From Chaetoderma sp. LZ-2023a (lineage: Eukaryota; Mollusca; Caudofoveata; Chaetodermatida; Chaetodermatidae): a stretch of 64,000 nucleotides of DNA. This document shows, one piece after another, positions 23,121-35,057 of this stretch (the first letter of the stretch is position 1; each line of letters starts with the position of its first letter). Below the pieces are notes generated by a model that ran no database searches, was not told where the DNA came from, and saw nothing but the letters and a program-made list of their open reading frames with translations. The stretch spans positions 59,746,369 to 59,810,368 of the forward strand of contig CM067370.1 of NCBI GenBank assembly GCA_034401795.1, read 5' to 3'. Position numbers and translations under genes: made by a program.

Positions 23121-24806
23121 CAGGCTTAATTGAATCATTAATGATGTCAGCATACACCTCACATAGTTGATTATGATGTCATATGATTGAGTGAGGAAAT
23201 GGATTCATGAATTGTAAGATAAATACTGTGTGTTATGAGCAGGATCCTTATTGAAATTGCTCGAGATGCAAAGTATAATACGATGCCTCTCTTAGCATGA
23301 ACATAGGATTATGCAGAAGCCATTTTGTCTGATTTGAATACTAGAGCGTGAAATCAGTATCAATAATGGGATGATCAATACTCAATAGTAAATGTGTTAC
23401 AGTACAATAGCATCCCAAAACTAATTCTTCATCTACTTCATATCATTATACGAGATTAATAGCGTTTTGTTGAATAAAGTTTATTCTAACATAACTATCA
23501 TAGTTTCTTGTATATTATATAGGGTTGGGGAATACCGTAACTGAAATGCACTGCCTGTAATTACTACGAGTACGACGATTTGTAAGCCTGATGTCTATTA
23601 CTGCTTCTGACGTCTATTACTGCTTGACTTGTGTAGAGGAAAAGTCTGAACGGCCCAACACGGCTCGTTCAGTCCTTTTTATAGCAAGTTGCTAATGGAG
23701 AACTCGATTCTGATTGGTCCACAGTTATGGGCAATGAGAGCCATTTTTCTGGTTCTTTGAGATCGTTTTAAGAAGTTTATGTGCAGTTCCTCGGGTTTTT
23801 TTGCAGGATTCTGAGTTGGCAAACCGAGGTTGAAGATTTATTGCTTCCCGGACTTTGAAAATGTTTTTTCCCCAAAAGATTGGGGGGAAAAGCTTCAGAA
23901 TGGGTTGGAGCTTCCTAATGTTTCAGACTTTTATGGTGTTTCTGTCCTAGCTTTGGACATCATCAGAGGACTGATTTGAAAACTGTTTTGTCAGTTTTCC
24001 AAGTAATGGTGGAATAATAGCTTTCTTTCCTGTTTGTTGTGATGGCCTCCTTTTGAGGTAGTCTTGGAAGTGATTTCTCTTTCTGTCTCCTGTTTGGTCC
24101 TTTCAGCATCAAGGGAATGGTCTGGGCACGTGCAGCACACACGCAGATTTGTTGGAAGTATGACAGACTTACGTCTGTGTGCGTGCATGTTGGCGGATGG
24201 ACAGTTTGAGGAAAGTGGAAAGAGAAGGAAAGAGCGGTACAGGGAGGGCAGGAGAGAAATAAAAGAGAGCGAGAGGCAGTCGGAGAGATAGAGAGAATGA
24301 GAGAGAAAGCGAGAGATGTGGAACACGCTGAATGAAGATGATGAGTGCGCAGAGTAAAATCGGTTTTCCCAGATTTCTTTTTGTTTTGAATTTGTCTTGG
24401 TGCTTGTTGCATCTTGATAAATGGAAAGTTCAGATCTATAGCCTGAGAAGTAACTAAACTTCATAACAGTTAGCTCACCAGTTTCAATTGTCTCCATTGT
24501 TTGGTTATAAATTCTAATGTTTTAGTTTGGCTGCTGGTTCTGTATCCACTTCTGTTTTCTATCGTCCGTCTGTGTGCTCATCTCGCTTGTTAAGAAACAT
24601 CTAATCAATGTCTCATGGGGACATGTGTCTATCTCACTCACTCCAGACATTGCACAGAGTCAGCACTGGTCGGCATGTCAATCATCCTTACACCGTCAGG
24701 TGTGTGACATTTCAAAGTTTCTTTTGTGGTTGTTTCTGATAACTTGGTGAAACATTTAGAACTGGTTGGAGGAATGTGTTTGTGCTTTTTCGCGATTCTT
24801 TTTGCT
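23121..24806. other. Non-coding region with a purine-rich tract
   Basis: No gene was identified. 24215-24320 is almost pure purine (GAGAGAAAGCGAGAGATG and similar). The overlapping minus-strand open frames there translate to low-complexity Ser/Leu sequence and are not supported as genes. Confidence 0.45.
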
Positions 24807-25310
24807 TTAAGTGATGCAAAGTTTCCTGATTCTTAATTTTTGGATGCGTTTAATCTTGCGTTTTCTTCGTCTTTCTACTGAACTAGGTTTGTCACTGAAT
24901 GTGAAGTCGTCTGCATCTTCCAGTGGGCTGCTATAATGCAGGGTGCCCCCTGCCGGATCCCTCCATGCATGATCGTCAGCCTCATTGTCACCATTTGCTT
25001 CTGGTGTCACTGCCGCTGGTGGATCAGGTGGAGTGTCATCTCTGGCGGCCACGACCGGGAAGACTGTTCTGATGCAGTTCAGGTAGCGGTCATTTTCCAT
25101 CTCATTCTGTTCTTCCTTATCCACACCATGGATGGCCTTCAGGTGATGGCGAAGATACTCCATCCTAGCAAAACCTCTGCCGCAGGTATTGCTCTTCCAC
25201 GGGCGAACTTCTTCATGTTTGCTTCTTTTGTACCGGTTGTGGCTAGCTAAAGTATTGTACAAGCTTCCACACTGATCACATCTATACGTTTGTCTAAATG
25301 TTAAACTGCC
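24807..25310 (-). pseudogene. Degenerate C2H2 zinc-finger pair with basic tail
   Basis: On the minus strand YRCDQCGSLYNTLASHNRYK is a zinc finger in which the first histidine has become Tyr (C-x2-C-x12-Y-x4-H). It is followed by a second finger whose first cysteine is Ser (WKSNTCGRGFARMEYLRHHL, then KAIHG). An acidic Pro/Asp stretch and a basic end ('RRRKRKIKRIQKLRIRKL') follow. Two ligand losses argue for decay. It lies about 480 bp downstream of a Penelope-like GIY-YIG fragment (25618-25900), an arrangement repeated at 41340-42062, so it may belong to that element and not to a host transcription factor. Confidence 0.6.
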
Positions 25311-25617
25311 GATCTCCGTTAGGTTGAATTTGGTGGTTAGATATTTATCTGTATGGATTAGGATGTTTCCCTGGATGCTTGTGTTGGAACACTGTAGTGT
25401 GCTTTTTATGACATCATAATTTGCGCACCAAGGACTTTATGAATGGATGATGTCATAATCATCGTCATAATGAAGGTGGATTGTCTAGATGAATCATGAA
25501 TGAATTACTACATTGGTGGGAGACAAATTTTATGACAATCTCATCCCGCTTGATTGATGCCTTTAGGGGCCATACAATGGAGTTGGTGTATCCAATGACT
25601 TTTTTGTAGACATTTGT

Positions 25618-25900
25618 TTAACAGGGGCTGGTATTAGATATCATTTCTAGAGTGATTTTCTGAAGTAAAATGTCTAGATACTGGTGTGTCGTATCTGATA
25701 TGTATGTTGAAGTTGACGATGGAACATGATGTTCTTGCATTCTGAAAATGCATTTTGTTTCTTCCAGGTATTGTTTTTTGCACCTTTTGCAAGCTTTTAA
25801 ATAGATTGTTTCTGGTCTGGCAATTTCGGCTCTGTAGGCGAGATTAGTGTGGCTGGTTTTGAACCATTTGCTTTGGTCCATCAATTTACAGAAGTCACAT
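25618..25900 (-). pseudogene. Penelope-like element GIY-YIG endonuclease fragment 1
   Basis: It reads CDFCKLMDQSKWFKTSHTNL, then ETIYLKACKRCKKQYLEETK, then 'CIFRMQEHH'. In Penelope-like elements the C-x2-C segment precedes 'VIYLIxCxxCxKQYVGET', the start of the GIY-YIG nuclease. Here the YVGET has become YLEET and the domain ends early at a stop. The RT domain was not seen. A better-preserved relative is at 41712-42062. Confidence 0.6.
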
Positions 25901-25939
25901 TGTATACTGGTTTAGTGTCCTCCAGAGTTAGGTTTATAT

Positions 25940-27005
25940 ACAAATTCTATTGAAGGGATCATTACCAATCTAGCGTGGGAGCTTGGGCTTGGTGGCCCGA
26001 AGAACCCTATCGATTCTGGCGTCAAACGGGCTGTCACAGTAACCTATTATTATTGATATTCACTGATAAAGATGGGTCTGTTGGTCTTGTTATGACCCCC
26101 CCCCCCACTCCCACCCACCCCCCTATAAATATATGGGGGGGGTGTGTATATAGCGTTTTATTTGTCCATCCATTCGGGCTTTCATTTCCGGATAATAACT
26201 CGAGTTCTATTGAAGGGATCGTTAGCAGGATTTTGTCCCTAGTGGTCCGAAGAACCCTATACATTTTTGCGCCAAATGGTCAATGATCAAGGTGACCTAA
26301 TTAATTACGTAATATTTTGTTTCCACATGATAACTCAAGTTCTGTTGACAGGATCTTTACCAATCTAGCCTGGGAACTTGTCCTAGGTGGTCTGATAAAA
26401 ACCCTATCGATGTTAGCGTCAATGATCAAGGTGACCTAATTAATGATGTAATATTGGTGTTTCCAGGTGATAACTCGAGTTTTATTGAAGGGATCATTAC
26501 CAATCTGGCGTGGGAACTTGTCCTAGGTGGTCCGATAAAAACCGTATCAATTTTGGCGTGAATTGTCAAGGTGACCTAATTAATGATGTAATATTGGTTT
26601 CCTGATGATAACTCGAGTTCTATTGAAGGGATTATTACCAACCTGGCGTGGGAGCTTGTCCATGGTGGTCCGAAGAACTCGCTTGATTTTGGGGTCAAAG
26701 GTCAAGGTGACCTAATTAATGACGTAATATTGCGTTTCCGGATGACTCAAGTTTTATTGAAGGGATCTGACGTGGGAGGTTGTCCTTGGCAGTCCGAAGA
26801 GCCTTATTGATTTTGAAGTCAAAGGTCAAGGTAACTGTGACCTAATTAATGATGTAATATTGCATTTCCGGATGATAACACGAGTTCGATTGAAGGGATC
26901 ATTACTAATCCTAGGTGGAAGGTTGTTCTTGGTATTTCGAAGAACCCTATCGATTTGGGTGTCAAAGGTCATGTTGACCAATCTTGGATGGGCAGTTGTG
27001 CTTGA
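25940..27005. repeat. Tandem satellite, ~135-140-bp units
   Basis: 'TATTGAAGGGATC' recurs near 25950, 26211, 26481, 26621, 26757 and 26890 (variant at 26344), each followed by 'GTGGTCCGA(A/T)(G/A)AA', 'TTTTGGCGTCAAAGGTCAAG' and 'GTGACCTAATTAATGA(T/C)GTAA'. The first unit is expanded by a C-rich insertion at 26095-26140. Confidence 0.9.
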
Positions 27006-27029
27006 TGGAATTGGGGTGGGGGGCATACA

Positions 27030-27925
27030 TTAGCAATCTCTGATAGTCATTCTTGTTTGTTTTGCTGTTTGTTGGTGTCCCGTAGAGGATAGCTCTGTCA
27101 CTGAAAGAGCGTTTTCTAGGATCTTTGAGTGCTTAATTGTGTCGAAGGCTCGTGACATGTCAATGCCCATTTTGTGAAAATTCCAGTGTTTGGACATGAC
27201 TACTGACACAAGCATGCATTGTGCCCATACAATGTCTGTGCAGCTGCGTCCACATTTGAAGCCACTTTGACATAATCCAGTGAAGTCATCGATCTTGTCT
27301 CGGATGCGGCATAGAGTAACATTGGATAGGATTTTCCGTATGCTGTTAAGGAGCACAATGGGCCGCAGATTGGCCAGGTGGCATCTTTGGCTTGGGTTGC
27401 GCGATAAGGGTGCCTTGGCCTACAGCGTTGATGGGAAGGTGGTGCATAAAAGCTGAATTGATTAGGTGCGTGATCGGTTTTGAGATAATGTCACTTGCAT
27501 ATTTGAATAGTTTATTGCTCAAGCCATCAGGTACAGATTCACATCCATTTTTCAGGGCTTTAAGTGCCTTCTCAACTTCTGTATTAATTGGTGTTAGTAA
27601 TGACCTGGGGTCTCCTGAGAACGGGTGCAAGGGCTCATCATCGTGGTCAGTGAACTGTTCCTTGAACCATTCTCGAATTGCCTCGGCTTTGCCCTGGTCA
27701 GTCCCAATAAAGTGTCCTTCAGAGTTGTATACAGTGAGTGGTGGTGTGTAGTCAGTAACTCTCAGGGCTCGGGCTGCCCGGAACATTTTGTGGCAGTCAT
27801 CCGTGGCAGTGATTTCATCTGCTAGGGAGTCTGCTTGTTGGATAGCAAGATCTTTTAAGCGTTCTCTAATGTGGCGCAGAATTGTATTGCGTTCCTGGCG
27901 TAGTTTGGTGCGATCTTCAATGAGA
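27030..27925 (-). pseudogene. Non-LTR retrotransposon (LINE) reverse transcriptase fragment
   Basis: On the minus strand the linker 'FKEQFTD', 'EVEKALKALKNGCESVPDGL' and 'ITHLINSAF' leads to 'GQGTLIAQPKPKMPPGQS'. A frameshift near 27350 follows, then 'LLNSIRKILSNVTLCRI', 'QSGFKCGRSCTDIVWAQ' and 'MGIDMSRAFDTIKHSKIL'. These are the fingers and motif A (D-x-S-x-A-F-D) of a LINE RT. The catalytic FADD box is not included, so the copy is truncated at its 3' side. It abuts E-family sequence at 27926 and the satellite at 27005. Confidence 0.85.
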
Positions 27926-28489
27926 TCAGAATACCCCAAAACATATAAAACCAATTTCGGCCTCAAAATCCATCACATAAAAAAATTCTATATGGCCGCT
28001 AAACACTACATTTTGATTGGCCAACAGCGGCCATGTTTCTTGACGGAGCAACTTCCCTTGAACAAACTTTAATGGCCCTTAGTCGCCAATTACATCTGCC
28101 CAAATTTTGGCCCGATCCCTTCAACAGTTCTGGAGAAGTCGTTTTCGTGAAAACTAGGTCGTCCAATATGGCCACCGAACCATTTGGTCAATCCAGTTCT
28201 CTTGAACAAACTTGGCTTCCCTCTTGCCCTAGATGATGTTTCATGAGTTTTGAATCGATTCCCCAAGCAGTTTCGGAGATTTTTAAAGACATTTCTAAAA
28301 ATTGGTCGAAATCCTAGATTGGCCGATTGGTTTCGTTTGAACAAATTTGAATCTCTATACCCTAAGGATGCTTCCTGGAAAATATAATTGAAATCAGCCC
28401 AATGGGTCTTGAGATGTCATTTAAAGAAAAGGTTGACGGGCAGACAGTCACCACGGCATAAGCTTGGCCATTCTGGTCAGGTGAGCTAA
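27926..28489 (+). repeat. E-family unit E3, 5'-truncated by the LINE junction
   Basis: It begins mid-unit with 'GATCAGAATACCCCAAAACA' and ends 'GGTCAGGTGAGCTAATAA'. The internal order of subrepeats matches E2. Confidence 0.8.
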
Positions 28490-29532
28490 TAATCAAATAT
28501 CTATCTAAAATGATAAGTATACTCCTAATTAAAGTGTCTATAAAGTATCAAAGTCCTAAATGTAGTCAAGATAATTATCTTCCATCAATATATGAGAACT
28601 TTAAGTCTGCTCTATACCAGGCTTAAGAAAATTAAATTTTTTTTCTTAGAAATTGTGTAGTTTTGATCTTTTATATTTTTTGTAGATTTTTCGAGAAACG
28701 CATTTGTGGTGACTTAAGAAAAGACTAAGAGCTAAGCAAATTACTCAAAGTTTTGTGAAACCATCCCCAGAGCTTTAAATGTAGTAATGCATTCTGAAGA
28801 TATTTCGACGAATTTAAGTGACATTCATTGCTGACTAATTAGGCAGCAAGAATCAGTTTTGGGATTTCAATATTGTTATCTAACAGCCATTAACAAATTA
28901 TATGGTTACTATGCACTATACAGGTAGATCCACTCACCTCATAGCCCACAGTACACTGTCACTAGCGTAACGTGAATGGATTTATATTGGGCTTTGAGCG
29001 ACAGCGAGAACAAAAAGATCCCAAATAATGGTGACTCCAAATATCAAACTAAACTGGCGTCGCAGAAGTAGACGATTGTCATTGAAATTTAAAAATATTT
29101 TATTACTAATGTTATTGATTTAGGATAACTTTTAAGTACATGTTACTCAGGTAGGCACAATAATCTTACATGTCAGGCAGTTGAGCATCAAAGCCCTGGG
29201 GCCTCTTGTTATGAATAGGTGTTAGTTACGACTCCACCAACATTGTTGACATAGCAACATATCCTATTTAGTAATAACTATATCAACTAATGGTGGGGGG
29301 GGGGGGGAGTGATAACAATGATCCATACATAGGAACAGGTCAAGCTGTACACTAGAAATGAGCTTCAGTCTGTTTAACAGACTATCATGAATGGGTGAGG
29401 TATACAATTTTAATGTAATTTATTTACTTAAACCGCAATGACTTTCAGACATTATTTTGACAACCAAAATAACCTACGATCTTAGCATCATAAGTAAAGT
29501 CCTTCATCCTCTAAAGAAATGACGACTAAATA
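28490..29532. other. 3' flank of the SRR1-like gene
   Basis: No gene was recognised. A minus-strand AATAAA (29419-29424) lies about 110 bp after the SRR1-like stop and is the likely polyadenylation signal. A G run (29296-29308) is also present. Confidence 0.45.
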
Positions 29533-29724
29533 TCAAGCAGTCATCTTTCGTATAATCTCTTCATGTTGGTTACCCGAGTACACTGGCTCATCACAGTGTG
29601 ACCAGAGTTTGTCAGGAATAGTAGCCAATGTGTCTTCGGGAAACGTGTGGATATTGTGATCATTGAAGATGTCTGTGTACTGGAAACTGTTCTTTACAGG
29701 AACTTCATTCACATAATGATACAG
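29533..29724 (-). CDS. SRRD: SRR1-like protein, terminal coding exon
   Basis: An acceptor (ATCCTGTAG) opens a phase-0 exon of 64 codons starting LYHYVNEVPVKNSFQYTDIF and containing NDHNIHTFPED, ending at a TGA (29533-29535). Known SRR1-like proteins have a 'FND.SIHWFP'-type motif near their C-terminus, which this matches. The preceding exon (30700-30745) ends in phase 0, so the join keeps frame. The recognised exons together encode about 350 residues. Animal SRR1-like proteins have been linked to heme metabolism and circadian control, and plant SRR1 to light and clock signalling; nothing in this sequence tests that. Confidence 0.85.
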   Translation of the reverse strand: MYHYVNEVPVKNSFQYTDIFNDHNIHTFPEDTLATIPDKLWSHCDEPVYSGNQHEEIIRKMTA

Positions 29725-29961
29725 CTACAGGATAGAAATATACAGGGAAAATAGTACAGTACATAGCACCGCATCAAAAACGCCAACTCCTGCTTGGCAC
29801 TAAATATGACGTAATACTTTGGTTATTTACTAAAGCTGGAATGACAATATTCAATATTGACCGATACCAGTGAGTAATACAGTGAGTAATACATGTTCAG
29901 ATTCAGTATTTGACCCCTTGCATTCCATGCAACAAGACCTGATTAACATTCCTCATCCACT

Positions 29962-30584
29962 CAGATTTCAGAGAAGAATTTGAGACATTTTAAATTTCCC
30001 ATTTTCTTTAGTATGGGAATTTGTTGTCAGAAACAATCCAAGATGGCCACCAAATTTGAAAGCAGCATGCCCAAAAGCCTAAACAAAACCAATTTCGGCT
30101 TCAAAATCCATCAAATAAGAAATTCCAACATGGCCACCAAAATGCTGAAATCTGATTTCAATGCTAGCAATGCTAGCCATGTCTTTTAACGTACTAACTT
30201 CCCTTGAACAAACTTGAATGGCCCTTACTAATTAATTAATCATACTTCCCAGATTTTGACCTGATCCCTTCAGTTCTGGGACAAGTTAGTTTTTGTGAAA
30301 ATTAGGTCATCCAAGAAGGATGCCTAAACATTTGGCCCATCAAGTTCATTCAAACAAACTTGTTTCCTTGATATTATATGAGCTTTGAATCAATCCCTCA
30401 AGCGGGTTTTGGCGATTTTTAAAGATGTTTTTTTTTAATTGGCCAAAATCCAAGATGGCCACCAGCCAAATTGGCCGATTGACTTCGTTAGAACAAATTT
30501 GGCGGTCGTTGACAGATGGATGACAGATGTCGCCATGGCATAACTGATAATAAGATCGAATGGCCATTCTGGCCAGGTGAGCTA
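29962..30584 (+). repeat. E-family unit E4 (partial)
   Basis: It lacks the CCCAAGGGGCCT start, begins near 'GAGACATTTTAAATTTCCC' and ends GGCCAGGTGAGCTAAAG. It lies in the last intron of the SRR1-like gene. Confidence 0.75.
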
Positions 30585-30699
30585 AAGAAGGAATAATTGC
30601 ATCCGCCGGATGTTTTCTAAAATGACTGCAGCTGCAGAACATACATCATCATCAATCAGTACAAGTTAGAGAATGTCATGGATAACGAAAAGGCCATAC

Positions 30700-30745
30700 C
30701 TTGAAAACGTAAGATATTTCTTTAGATGCATGCCGTTCCAACATA
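30700..30745 (-). CDS. SRRD: SRR1-like protein, 46-bp exon
   Basis: A short exon between a strong acceptor (TTATCTTTCAG) and a GTATGG donor. One base completes the split codon left by the exon at 37486 (AG + T = Ser), giving SMLERHASKEISYVFK in frame and ending in phase 0. This fits the helix after the 'IGNSF' strand in SRR1 domains. The acceptor region is tandemly duplicated 38 bp upstream (30773-30810 versus 30735-30772). Use of the upstream acceptor would shift frame. Confidence 0.72.
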
Positions 30746-31089
30746 CTGAAAGATAACAAAGTATTATTATAGGTTCTAACATACTGAAAGATAACACAGT
30801 ATTAATATAGGTAATTTTGTGGTATTAGAAACTTGTGAATAATACATAATTCACACACCATGAGACTCATCTACTCCACGACCTGTTTTACATTTTTGGT
30901 GTTCATCAGATAAAGGCAGAATTCAAACCCACACCCATTGGATTAGGAGTCAATCTCATTACCAGAGGACCACAGGTGTGTATGTGGTTGTTAGACCTTA
31001 AAGGGAATCATGAAATGATGTTTATTGGTAATTTCGTACAATATTAAATATACTATATATACCAAATGTGAATCAGAATAATTTAAACA

Positions 31090-32660
31090 AGAAACCCAAG
31101 AGGCCTCTCACTCACCTGCAATTATTGGCCACTGGCACATGACTACTGGAAAAATTTACCCATCAAATTTCTATGAAAGCTTAGCCAAGTTTACTAAAAT
31201 TGGCTCAGTGGTTAATAAGACGTCTCAGAAATTTGCAGAAAATACCAGATGTCTACCAAAAAAGCTAAATTTCAATTGATTCATGGCGGACATGTTGTTT
31301 TGACATATCTCTATGGAACACACTCTAATGGCCTATAGTACCTTATCATATCTCCAAAATTTTATCCCGACCCATCCAGTGGTTCTGGAGGTCAGTTTCG
31401 CAAAAAAAACTAGGTCATCCAAGATGGTCGCCGAACCATTTGGCCAATCAAGTTCTCTTGAACAAACTTGGTTCAGGGCTTAACCGAACTGATATTTCAT
31501 GAGTTTGAAATCAACCCCCCCCCCCCAATGGTTTCGGAGATTTCTATGTTTTTATAAAAATCGGTCAAATCCAAGATGGCTGCCAGCCAAATTGCCTGAT
31601 TGGCATTGTTTGAACAAACATAGATCTCTATGCCCTAAGAATGCTTCCTTCCACATATACTTGAAAGTGGTCTAGATATTTTAAACTTCCCATTGCTTTA
31701 GTATAGGAGCTTTTGGCAGGAAAATGATCCAAGATGGCCGACAAACCATTTATATGACCGTTTCAAAAATGGTAAATTTGAAATCAGAATACCTAAAAAC
31801 ATATATAAAACCAATTTCAGCCACAAAATCCATCAAATAAAACATTTTGGTTGGCCCACAGCACCGGCCAAATCGGCAGATCAGGTTCGTTTGAACAAAC
31901 TTGAATCTCTATGCCCTAAGGATTGGTCCTTCCACATATAATTGAAATCGGCCCAGTGGTTATCGAGAAGACATTTTAAATTTCCCATTGCTTTAGTATG
32001 GGAGCTTTGGCAGGAAAATGATCCAATATGGCCGGCAAGCCGTTTATCCAACAGTTTCGAAAATGGCAAATTTGAAATCAGAATACCCCAAAACATATAT
32101 AAGACCAATTTCGGCCTCAAAATCCATCAAATAAAAAAATCCAATATGGCTGGCAAACACGCTACATTTTGATTAACCCATGACGGCCATGTTTGTTTTA
32201 CAAATCAACTTCCCTTGAACAAACTTTAATGGCGCTTGGTCGCTAAGTATGTCTCCCATATTTTGGCCCAATTCCTTAAGCGGTTCTGGAGAAGTCGCTT
32301 TCGCGAAAACTTGGTTATCCGCCAAACTATTTGGCCAATCAAGTTCCCTTGAACAAACTTGGTTCAACTCTTATCCTAGATGATATTTCATGAGTTCTGA
32401 ATCGATCCCCCAAGCGGTTTCGGAGATTTTTAAAGACATTTCTAAAAATCTGCCAAGATCCAAGATGGCTACCAGCCAAATTGGCTGATCGGCTCACTTT
32501 GAACAAACTTGAATCTCTATACCCTAAGGATGCTACCTCGTAAATATAATTGAAATCAGCCCAGTGGTTCTTGAGAACAAGTCGTTTAAAGGAAAAGTTT
32601 ACGGACGACGGATGGTCACCATTGCATAAACTTACGTGGCCTTTCATGCCAGGTGAGCTA
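31090..32660 (+). repeat. E-family unit E5
   Basis: It starts GAAACCCAAGAGGCCTCTCA + CTCACCTG and ends GCCAGGTGAGCTAAAAAG. It sits head to head with the inverted unit E6, separated by only about 15 bp. Open frames of 60-110 codons across it are repeat sequence. Confidence 0.82.
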
Positions 32661-35057
32661 AAAAGCATTTACTAGTTAGCTCACCTGGCCTGAAAGGCCA
32701 AGTGAGCTTATGCTGTGGTGACCGTCCGTCCGTCAACTTTTTCTTTAAACAACTTCTTCTCAAGAACCACTGGGCCGATTTCAGCTATATTTGGCAGGAA
32801 GCATCCCTAGGGCATAGAGATTCAAGTTTGTTCAAACGAAGCCGATCGGCCAAAATCCAAGATGGGCACCGGCCAAAATAGCCGATTTTTAGAAACACTT
32901 TAAAAAATTCTTCTCCGAAACCGCTGGAGGAATTGATTCAAAACTCATAACACATCATCTAGTGCAACGGTAGACCCAAGTTTGTTCAAGGCAACCTGAT
33001 TGGACGATTTGACTGGCGGCCATCTTGGGTGACCTAGTTTTCATGAAAACTACTCCTGAACCGCTAAAGGGATAGACCTGAAATTTGGTAAATATGCTTA
33101 GGGACCAAGGTTCATTCAAGTTTGTTCAAGGGAAGTTCGTATGTTAAAAAACATGGCCGCCATCAACCAATCAAAATTTAGCGTTTGTTGGTCATATTGG
33201 CTTTTTTTGTATTTGATGTATTTTGATGGCGAAAATTGCTTTATATATGCTTATCAGTGTGCCGAGCTCAAATATGCCACTTTCGAGACTGTCGGATAAA
33301 CGGTTTGGCTCCCATCTTGGTTTGTTTTCTCGCCATCGGCTCCCATAGTAAAGCAATGGGCCCATAGTAAAGCAATGGGGAATTCTTTAAACGACTTCTC
33401 AAGAACCACTGGTCAATTTCAATTATATTTTGGAGGAAGCATTCATAGGGCCTAGAGATCTAAGTTTGTTCAAACGAAGCGGATCAGTCAAAATCCATGA
33501 TGGGCGCCGGCCAAAATGGCTGATTTTTAGAGACACTTTAAAAAATCTCCAAAACCGCTGGAGGAATTGAATCAAAACTCATAACACATAATCTGTGGCA
33601 ACGGTAGGCCCAAGTGTGTTCAAGGCAACCTGATTGGCCAATTTGTTTGGCGACCACCTTGGATGACCTAGTTTTCGCGAAAACTTGGTTATCCGCCAAA
33701 CTATTTGGCCAATCAAGTTCCCTTGAACAAACTTGGTTCAACTCTTATCCTAGATGATATTTCATGAGTTCTGAATCGATCCCCCAAGCGGTTTCGGAGA
33801 TTTTTAAAGACATTTCTAAAAATCTGCCAAGATCCAAGATGGCTACCAGCCAAATTGGCTGATCGGCTCACTTTGAACAAACTTGAATCTCTATACCCTA
33901 AGGATGCTACCTCGTAAATATAATTGAAATCAGCCCAGTGGTTCTTGAGAACAAGTCGTTTAAAGGAAAAGTTTACGGACGACGGATGGTCACCATTGCA
34001 TAAACTTACGTGGCCTTTCATGCCAGGTGAGCTAAAAAGCATTTACTAGTTAGCTCACCTGGCCTGAAAGGCCAAGTGAGCTTATGCTGTGGTGACCGTC
34101 CGTCCGTCAACTTTTTCTTTAAACAACTTCCTCTCAAGAACCACTGGGCCGATTTCAGCTATATTTGGCAGGAAGCATCCCTAGGGCATAGAGATTCAAG
34201 TTTGTTCAAACGAAGCCGATCGGCCAAAATCCAAGATGGGCACCGGCCAAAATAGCCGATTTTTAGAAACACTTTAAAAAATTCTTCTCCGAAACCGCTG
34301 GAGGAATTGATTCAAAACTCATAACACATCATCTAGTGCAACGGTAGACCCAAGTTTGTTCAAGGCAACCTGATTGGACGATTTGACTGGCGGCCATCTT
34401 GGGTGACCTAGTTTTCATGAAAACTACTCCTGAACCGCTAAAGGGATAGACCTGAAATTTGGTAAATATGCTTAGGGACCAAGGTTCATTCAAGTTTGTT
34501 CAAGGGAAGTTCGTATGTTAAAAAACATGGCCGCCATCAACCAATCAAAATTTAGCGTTTGTTGGTCATATTGGCTTTTTTGTATTTGATGTATTTTGAT
34601 GGCGAAAATTGCTTTATATATGCTTATCAGTGTGCCGAGCTCAAATATGCCACTTTCGAGACTGTCGGATAAACGGTTTGGCTCCCATCTTGGTTTGTTT
34701 TCTCGCCATCGGCTCCCATAGTAAAGCAATGGGCCCATAGTAAAGCAATGGGGAATTCTTTAAACGACTTCTCAAGAACCACTGGTCAATTTCAATTATA
34801 TTTTGGAGGAAGCATTCATAGGGCCTAGAGATCTAAGTTTGTTCAAACGAAGCGGATCAGTCAAAATCCATGATGGGCGCCGGCCAAAATGGCTGATTTT
34901 TAGAGACACTTTAAAAAATCTCCAAAACCGCTGGAGGAATTGAATCAAAACTCATAACACATAATCTGTGGCAACGGTAGGCCCAAGTGTGTTCAAGGCA
35001 ACCTGATTGGCCAATTTGTTTGGCGACCACCTTGGATGACCTAGTTTTCGCGAAAAC
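32311..35057. repeat. Recent tandem duplication of 1374 bp
   Basis: 32311-33684 and 33685-35057 are almost identical. I saw one T/C difference (near 32753 versus 34127) and one T-run length change (33191 versus 34575). The unit fuses the tail of E5 to the head of E6. Both junctions fall at the palindrome TTTTCGCGAAAAC. This explains two identical 109-codon open frames at 32339-32668 and 33713-34042. Confidence 0.93.

Noticed and set aside
23963..24497. Two overlapping minus-strand frames of 149 and 168 codons
   Set aside because: They translate a purine/pyrimidine-biased tract into low-complexity Ser/Leu text and show no splice sites or domains.
32339..34042. Two identical 109-codon proteins
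   Set aside because: They are E-family repeat sequence copied by the 1374-bp duplication, not a duplicated gene.
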